NCBI RefSeq assembly: GCF_018100795.1
Contig: NZ_JAGJDY010000009.1
Location: 186,001 to 250,000 of the forward strand
DNA: 64,000 nt
DNA from: Alteromonas sp. MMG017
Lineage (GTDB): Bacteria > Pseudomonadota > Gammaproteobacteria > Enterobacterales > Alteromonadaceae
Reading direction: 5' to 3'
This document shows, one piece after another, positions 59,265 to 64,000 of this stretch. The notes beneath the pieces are model-generated. The model saw only the letters and a program-made list of their open reading frames with translations, did not search any database and was not told the DNA's origin. The first letter of the stretch is position 1. Every line of letters starts with the position of its first letter. The position numbers and the translations under genes are program-made.

Positions 59265-59720
59265 ATGGCAGTCCCTTCACTACCGTGGCGATACCCGTCG
59301 CCTTTTACTAAATTATGGCAAATAGACGCCAGTCATTTAGATCACTACAACCACGTTAATAATGTGGCTTACTTAAGCCAAGTTGAAGCGTTGGCGTGGT
59401 CTCATTCCAATTCACTTGGATTGCAGTTTGCTGACTATCAGTCGCTCAACCGAGCCATGGTAATTAAACGCCACGAACTTGATTACCATCTTCCGTCTCA
59501 TGAAGGTGACAGTCTGCAATGTGCAACTTGGATTGTGAGTTGTGATAACAAGCTAACGCTTAAAAGGCAGTTTCAATTTATCTGCGAGCGTAGAAAGAAA
59601 ACCGTGTTTGAAGCACTAACCACCTTTGTTTGCGTAAGTTTAGATACTGGCGCTCCCAAGCGCTTGCCCGAACCGTTTAAGGAAATTTATGGTAATGCAT
59701 GCATTGAAGCCAGCCTTTAA
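59265..59720 (+). CDS. Acyl-CoA thioesterase, hotdog fold (4HBT)
   Basis: A 151-aa protein with the 4-hydroxybenzoyl-CoA thioesterase-type motif DASHLDHYNHVNNVAYLSQV, where Asp is the likely catalytic residue, and a hotdog-fold length. It cleaves acyl-CoA thioesters; chain-length preference is unknown. It lies between the FFLEELY-type gene and the TPR/retropepsin-like gene, and the three are closely spaced on the plus strand. Confidence 0.85.
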   Translation: MAVPSLPWRYPSPFTKLWQIDASHLDHYNHVNNVAYLSQVEALAWSHSNSLGLQFADYQSLNRAMVIKRHELDYHLPSHEGDSLQCATWIVSCDNKLTLKRQFQFICERRKKTVFEALTTFVCVSLDTGAPKRLPEPFKEIYGNACIEASL

Positions 59721-59747
59721 CTGTAAAGCGCAGGGGGAGTTTTAGCG

Positions 59748-60920
59748 ATGAACAAGGGGTTATTAGCGTGTTTATTTGTGGTGCTTGCTGCATCTTTGCT
59801 GTTAAACGGCTACCTGTTTCTTTCGTTGAACCAGGCGGTAGAAATAGCGGCGACGAACAAAGCGTCGCTTATTCAATCTTCAGCCAACCTAAATAGCAAT
59901 AATAACGTGCCCGCGACAGATGAACGTAATGCGGAAACTAACAGTAATGTGCACGACGGGTCAAAAAGAGAACATCAAGTCACCGAAAGTTACATTCATG
60001 AGCTCACCCTACTGTTAAACAGCGGTAATTACGCTTTACTTAAGCAACAATTAAATAGCGCACTACAACAGTTTCCCACCGATGAAAGCTTGTTGTTGCT
60101 AGAGGCTGAGTTAATAGTAAGAACACAGCCGCTATCAGATGCGCTTATTCACTTTCATGATTTAGCAGAGTTATCCCTATCGCCAACTAGCAAAGCCAAG
60201 GTTGATAAGCGAATTGCCAACCTTTACGACACAGCACAAGATGAGTTATCGGCTAACGGTCAATGGGACTTATTGGCTAACTTAAATGAGCCCCTATTCC
60301 AACGGGTGCCTGATAGCAGGCAGTATACTCTTCAACTTGCTAAGGCTTATGCCAGGCAGCAAAAAGTGACGCTGATGGAAGATATTCTGGCCAGCCTTTC
60401 ATACAACGACAACCAAGCTAATGCGATACGAAATATCGCATACAGTGAAAGTAACCGTGATAACCAAAGTGGCACTGGCGAACGTATTGCTAACAACGAA
60501 CTTCTAGGGAACGATGTTACCCGAGTAGCACTTGTACGAGACGGCGATCAGTACCGTGTTGGAGTAAAAGCCCTTAATCTACAGGCTGACATGGTGCTAG
60601 ATACCGGCGCCACCACAACCGCCATCACCACAGATTTATTCAGCCGCTTGGGTGGGCTACGTCGCCTTACCTTTATTGGTAATTTTGATGTAAACACTGC
60701 CTCTGGCACTATTAGTGCGCCCTTGGTACACATCCCTACTTTTTATTTTGCAGGCTTTCGTTTTGATGATGTTTCAGCGCTCGTACTGCCTGTCGATGCA
60801 TTGCCTAGCGCCGATGGATTATTGGGCATGAATATTTTAGGTAAATTCGACTTTTCAATTAGCCCACAAGACAGTGAATTAGCGTTAAAAGTACGAGAAC
60901 AAAATAAAGCCCCGAATTAA
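59748..60920 (+). CDS. Membrane-anchored TPR plus retropepsin-like aspartyl protease
   Basis: A 390-aa protein with an N-terminal membrane anchor (LLACLFVVLAASLLLNGYLF). A helical segment follows (about 80-215) resembling TPR (LLLEAELIVRTQPLSDALIH). The C-terminal retropepsin-like domain (about 270-385) has catalytic VLDTGATTTAITTDLF, then TFIGNFDVNTASG and GLLGMNILGKFDF. The single Asp in DTGA implies a homodimer, as in retroviral or ASPRV1-like proteases. It probably faces the periplasm. Confidence 0.82.
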   Translation: MNKGLLACLFVVLAASLLLNGYLFLSLNQAVEIAATNKASLIQSSANLNSNNNVPATDERNAETNSNVHDGSKREHQVTESYIHELTLLLNSGNYALLKQQLNSALQQFPTDESLLLLEAELIVRTQPLSDALIHFHDLAELSLSPTSKAKVDKRIANLYDTAQDELSANGQWDLLANLNEPLFQRVPDSRQYTLQLAKAYARQQKVTLMEDILASLSYNDNQANAIRNIAYSESNRDNQSGTGERIANNELLGNDVTRVALVRDGDQYRVGVKALNLQADMVLDTGATTTAITTDLFSRLGGLRRLTFIGNFDVNTASGTISAPLVHIPTFYFAGFRFDDVSALVLPVDALPSADGLLGMNILGKFDFSISPQDSELALKVREQNKAPN

Positions 60921-61122
60921 ACCGAATATATTTCATCTAGTGCTTGCTCCATATAGCGCTCATTCATATTTAGCTTAATACTGTGTGTTAACCAACTCAA
61001 CGTCGGCTTGGGTTCTAAAACGCTAGCTTTCTTCGCGAAATTATCTGCTGACACCCGTCATCTACACGTTAAAAGCCTCACCAAAACCTGCCTGCGTGAG
61101 TACGTATTTTACAACTATTCAC

Positions 61123-61150
61123 TTGACGCGAAAAAATTCAAGCTTACACT
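61123..61150 (+). promoter_or_regulatory. Predicted sigma-70 promoter of the desaturase operon
   Basis: TTGACG (61123-61128) and TACACT (61145-61150) are separated by 16 bp. The -10 lies inside the first FabR/DesT-like box, so bound repressor would block RNA polymerase. Confidence 0.65.
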
Positions 61151-61181
61151 TGTTCGCGGAGTGAGCGTACATCTGTACGCT
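61141..61181 (+). promoter_or_regulatory. Two tandem FabR/DesT-like operator boxes
   Basis: AGCTTACACTTGTTCGCG (61141-61158) and AGCGTACATCTGTACGCT (61164-61181) both fit the 18-bp palindrome AGCGTACA-NN-TGTTCGCT that I associate with FabR/DesT TetR-type repressors; the second is a perfect inverted repeat. Centres are 23 bp apart and the first overlaps the -10 of the predicted promoter. Confidence 0.75.
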
Positions 61182-61230
61182 TAAATTATTTTTACTCTTT
61201 AGCAAAGTCTCTTTCGAAAAATGAATAGGT

Positions 61231-62301
61231 GTGATCTCTACGTTGAAACTATTACTCGATAATCTAGCCCATCGCTTTCTCCATCACGGTTCATGGAGAG
61301 GATATTGGGAAGTGCTAATGCAGCAATTTAAGCCTGCGTGGCGAGATGGCTATTACAGAGCGCAAGTTGAAGCTGTCAGAAACCTAAAATCTGACATGCT
61401 GGAAGTTATCCTAAAGCCTGAAAAAGCTTGGCCTAGTCATATTGCAGGGCAACATATTGCGCTAACCATTGAAGTGAATGGAAGGCTTACTACCCGCGTA
61501 TTTACCGTCGCTTGCGGGGCTAGCTTTCACCGCGAAACGAAAAACATTCGGCTTATCACTAAGGTCAATAACGAAGGTGCACTTACTCCGTTCCTTTCCT
61601 CGGTAACACCTAGCACATGGGTGAATATTTCGGCGCCTAAGGGCAATTTCACATTACCTAATACCGATAAACCCGTACTTATGGTTGCGGGCGGTTCCGG
61701 CATAACGCCGTTTATCGCTATGCTGGAAGACGCCATTGAAAATAACCTTATACACCGCGCGCCTGTTCATCTGCTTTACTTTGCCAAACCCAACGAGCAC
61801 GTGTTGCAAAGCGAATTACAAGCGCTTCAAAAACGCACCAACAACTTTACTTTTGCCTTGTTAACTCGACAAAAAGACGGTGATGTTAAGGATTACCTAT
61901 CCCACTTCGCCGATGCCCGCTGGTTGGTGTGTGGCCCAAATACTATTTACGAACAGGTACAGAAAGTAGCAAAAATGGTGGGGGCACCGTTAGACAGTGA
62001 ACATTTTGCCGCATTGCCCACTGTGAACATTGAAAGTCTAAGCGAAAAAGAAACCTTTTCTTTGGTGCACAACGGTCAGCACTTAGCGGTGAACAATCAG
62101 AAATCGCTGCTTTCGCAGCTACAAGAAGCGAGGCAGCCTGTGACGTATGGCTGCGGTATGGGAATTTGCCACCAATGCCAATGTGTGAAAAAGCGGGGCA
62201 TTGTGCGAGATACCCGCACTGGCGAGCTGTCCGATAGTGCCGAGCAACTTATTCAGCTGTGTATATCGCAAGCCGTAACCGATTTGGAGATTCAACTATG
62301 A
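61231..62301 (+). CDS. Flavodoxin reductase-ferredoxin fusion, electron donor to desaturase (DesC-like)
   Basis: A 356-aa protein. An N-terminal FAD/NAD(P)H reductase domain (about 40-235) has RVFTVACGASFHR, FTLPNTDKPVLMVAGGSGITPF and LVCGPNTIYEQV. The C-terminal plant-type [2Fe-2S] ferredoxin is recognised by CGMGICHQCQC and a distal Cys. In Pseudomonas, DesC is the reductase partner of the acyl-CoA delta-9 desaturase DesB under DesT control; the FabR/DesT-like sites upstream suggest the same. Predicted GTG start at 61231 with a weak Shine-Dalgarno; the start is uncertain. It overlaps the desaturase gene by 4 bp (ATGA). Confidence 0.9.
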   Translation: MISTLKLLLDNLAHRFLHHGSWRGYWEVLMQQFKPAWRDGYYRAQVEAVRNLKSDMLEVILKPEKAWPSHIAGQHIALTIEVNGRLTTRVFTVACGASFHRETKNIRLITKVNNEGALTPFLSSVTPSTWVNISAPKGNFTLPNTDKPVLMVAGGSGITPFIAMLEDAIENNLIHRAPVHLLYFAKPNEHVLQSELQALQKRTNNFTFALLTRQKDGDVKDYLSHFADARWLVCGPNTIYEQVQKVAKMVGAPLDSEHFAALPTVNIESLSEKETFSLVHNGQHLAVNNQKSLLSQLQEARQPVTYGCGMGICHQCQCVKKRGIVRDTRTGELSDSAEQLIQLCISQAVTDLEIQL

Positions 62302-63446
62302 ACACTCGCGTCTCATTTAACACCGAGGATCTGCAAGAAGCGCCTAGTCAAATTGACGCGCAATTACAACAAGCTACCACATTACCGCATAGTGCAAGTA
62401 AACCTGATTACGCTATGTTGGAAGCTCAGCTTGATGCAATAAAATCGGAAGTAAAAGATAAAATAGGTGCTGAAGATGCTGCCTATATTCGACGTATTAT
62501 CCTCATTCAGCGTATTTGTGAATGGAGCGGCCGCATATTATTAATGCTTGGTTTCATACAGCCTCTACTTTGGGTAGCTGGCGTACTAAGTTTAGCCGCA
62601 GCAAAAATACTAGATAACATGGAAATTGGCCATAACGTAATGCACGGTCAGTATGATTGGATGAACGACACTCATATTAATTCAAAGCGGTATGAGTGGG
62701 ATATTGCCTGCGATGGGGCAAGTTGGAACCGCGTGCACAACTACGAACATCACACCTATACCAATATTATTGGTAAGGATAGAGACTTTGGCTATGGCCT
62801 ACTCCGCTTATCGAATGACTTTAGATGGCGGATAAAAAACCTCTGGCAGTTCGCTACCTATATTTTGCTCAGTGTAATGTTTCAGTGGGGTGTGTCGTAT
62901 CACGAGATGGCCGCAGAACGCGTATTCTTCGGCAAGAAGAAAAAAAACCGCAAAAACCAAGTAACCAATAGCGAGCTTAAAAAACGCTTTTTCAGTAAAG
63001 GCGCACGTCAGTTGGTAAAAGATTATGCGATATTCCCTTTGCTGGCTGGCCCGTTATTCTTATGGGTATTGTCAGGCAACCTTATAGCCAATTTGCTACG
63101 TAATTTATGGACATCTACCATCATCTTTTGCGGACACTTTACCGGTGATGTAGAAACCTTTAACGCAGAGGATTGCAAAAACGAGACACGCGGCCAGTGG
63201 TACTATCGTCAGGCCTTAGGCTCATCGAACATTGAGGGCGGAAATTTATTTCACGTACTTACTGGGCATTTAAGCTTTCAGGTAGAACACCACTTATTTC
63301 CTGACATTCCCGCCAGACGATACCGAGAAATGGCCCCTAAAGTACAAGCCGTATTTAAACAGCACGGTATGCACTACAACACTGGCAGTTTTTGGAAGCA
63401 GTACGCTAGCGTACTAAAACGTATTGTTCGTTACTCTTTTCCTTAA
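62298..63446 (+). CDS. Acyl-lipid/acyl-CoA fatty acid desaturase (DesB-like)
   Basis: A 382-aa membrane diiron desaturase. The three histidine boxes are HNVMH, HNYEHH and HLSFQVEHHLFPDI. Two paired hydrophobic regions lie around 75-120 and 235-280. It introduces a double bond into fatty acyl chains for membrane fluidity, fed by electrons from the preceding reductase. The start is the ATG at 62298, overlapping the upstream stop as ATGA; a longer in-frame start would lie inside the reductase gene. Confidence 0.92.
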   Translation: MNTRVSFNTEDLQEAPSQIDAQLQQATTLPHSASKPDYAMLEAQLDAIKSEVKDKIGAEDAAYIRRIILIQRICEWSGRILLMLGFIQPLLWVAGVLSLAAAKILDNMEIGHNVMHGQYDWMNDTHINSKRYEWDIACDGASWNRVHNYEHHTYTNIIGKDRDFGYGLLRLSNDFRWRIKNLWQFATYILLSVMFQWGVSYHEMAAERVFFGKKKKNRKNQVTNSELKKRFFSKGARQLVKDYAIFPLLAGPLFLWVLSGNLIANLLRNLWTSTIIFCGHFTGDVETFNAEDCKNETRGQWYYRQALGSSNIEGGNLFHVLTGHLSFQVEHHLFPDIPARRYREMAPKVQAVFKQHGMHYNTGSFWKQYASVLKRIVRYSFP

Positions 63447-63547
63447 GCTTTCCCTAAACGCAAAAACCTACCCGCCGGCCATAGCGCTTTCGCTGGTATT
63501 TTTGCACGCAAAGGTACTTATAGAAAAAGGTACTGGTAAAAAAAGGT

Positions 63548-64000
63548 TTAATTCAATCTAAGCACGATAACGCCGACAAAAGCGGCGGTTAACCCTAGCA
63601 CTTCTTGACGGCTAAATGTTTCTTTTAAAATAACATGAGAATAAAGGAGAATAAGTAAAATATTCATTCCTGAAATTGCGGAAACCAACCCAGTATTACC
63701 AATAGAAAAAGCGGATATAATTGCAACCATTCCACTTACATTTGCAACCCCGACTATCAGTCCGCAAGAGAAGGTTTTTATTTCCGACCAATGAGTTTTA
63801 TCTGAATATTGAGAAGCTATAAATTTCCTACGCTTTGCTAACCATCTCATGGCAAAAAGGAAACTTCCAAAGCCGAACATAGAAGTTAACGTTGCAAAAA
63901 CATCTGCCTCTAAGAGTGTTGATTGTTTACCCATTAAATCAGTAAACGTAAAGCACAATGCAGCAAGTAGCCCCCATTGCGCCCCTTTTAAATTATTAAT
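63548..64000 (-). CDS. EamA/DMT-family transporter, C-terminal half (partial at right edge)
   Basis: The minus-strand frame is open to the window end; visible coding encodes the second EamA repeat. Key segments are KGAQWGLLAALCFTFTDLMG (five membrane segments in all) and C-terminal GLVSAISGMNILLILLYSHVILKE then QEVLGLTAAFVGVIVL. The true N-terminus lies past 64000, so the TTG near 63958 is not the start. DMT transporters export small solutes; the substrate is unknown. It is convergent with the desaturase gene. Confidence 0.82.
   Translation of the reverse strand: MNNLKGAQWGLLAALCFTFTDLMGKQSTLLEADVFATLTSMFGFGSFLFAMRWLAKRRKFIASQYSDKTHWSEIKTFSCGLIVGVANVSGMVAIISAFSIGNTGLVSAISGMNILLILLYSHVILKETFSRQEVLGLTAAFVGVIVLRLN

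Overview
The window looks like chromosome from a marine gammaproteobacterium of the Alteromonadales, most likely Alteromonas or a close relative. This rests on gene content and order (metG/apbC/dcd; yafS-gloB-mltD; cysS-ppiB-lpxH; purF-cvpA-dedD-folC-accD-truA-fimV-asd-pdxB; fabB and mnmC; yfcL and epmC), on an alginate-oligomer lyase, and on a moderate GC content. No database was searched, so product names come from motifs, length and synteny.

Layout. 1-1012 holds two unrecognised small genes beside tRNA-Pro(GGG) and may be the edge of an island. 1220-6724 carries a DASS anion transporter, dcd, apbC and metG. 6840-7320 is a dense cluster of a short GGGTGTC repeat. 7309-11867 is yafS-like, gloB, mltD and a voltage-sensor-like membrane protein. 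12031-14166 is a Fur-box-preceded siderophore receptor. 14313-19886 holds cysS, ppiB, lpxH and the yqiJ-yqiK (flotillin) pair. 19990-21360 is a REP-associated-type Y1 (HUH) transposase gene flanked by GGGTGTC repeats. 21434-25294 is a paoABC aldehyde oxidoreductase operon; its large subunit carries an in-frame expansion built on the same repeat. 25618-27858 is a PL17-type oligoalginate lyase. 28280-33045 is a reductase/LysR divergent pair, acpH, miaE and a Yip1-family protein. 33177-46589 is the long co-directional minus-strand block from purF up to pdxB, including a giant acidic FimV. 46671-53286 has a class II aldolase, a Crp/Fnr regulator, fabB, a diguanylate cyclase and mnmC. 53424-55640 is a tandem trio of FlgO-domain lipoproteins. 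56263-60920 has yfcL, an ATP-NAD/AcoX kinase, epmC and three plus-strand genes. 61231-63446 is a desaturase plus electron-donor operon behind two FabR/DesT-like boxes. The window ends inside an EamA transporter.

Most interesting signal. A short, mostly non-tandem motif, (A/G)TGGGTGTC(C/T)AAGTTT with a TGG-N4-CCA mini-palindrome core, occurs about 13 times in 470 bp after metG. It also occurs on both sides of the Y1 transposase gene in opposite orientations, and as GACACCCAC codons (Asp-Thr-His) amplified in frame inside paoC. I infer a RAYT-like transposase and its dispersed repeat family, with a repeat unlike the classical long-hairpin GTAG-type REP. Secondary points are the paired FabR/DesT-like operators, the FlgO trio, hexanucleotide microsatellites and a repeated acidic module in fimV, and a perfect 12-bp intergenic array at 56091.
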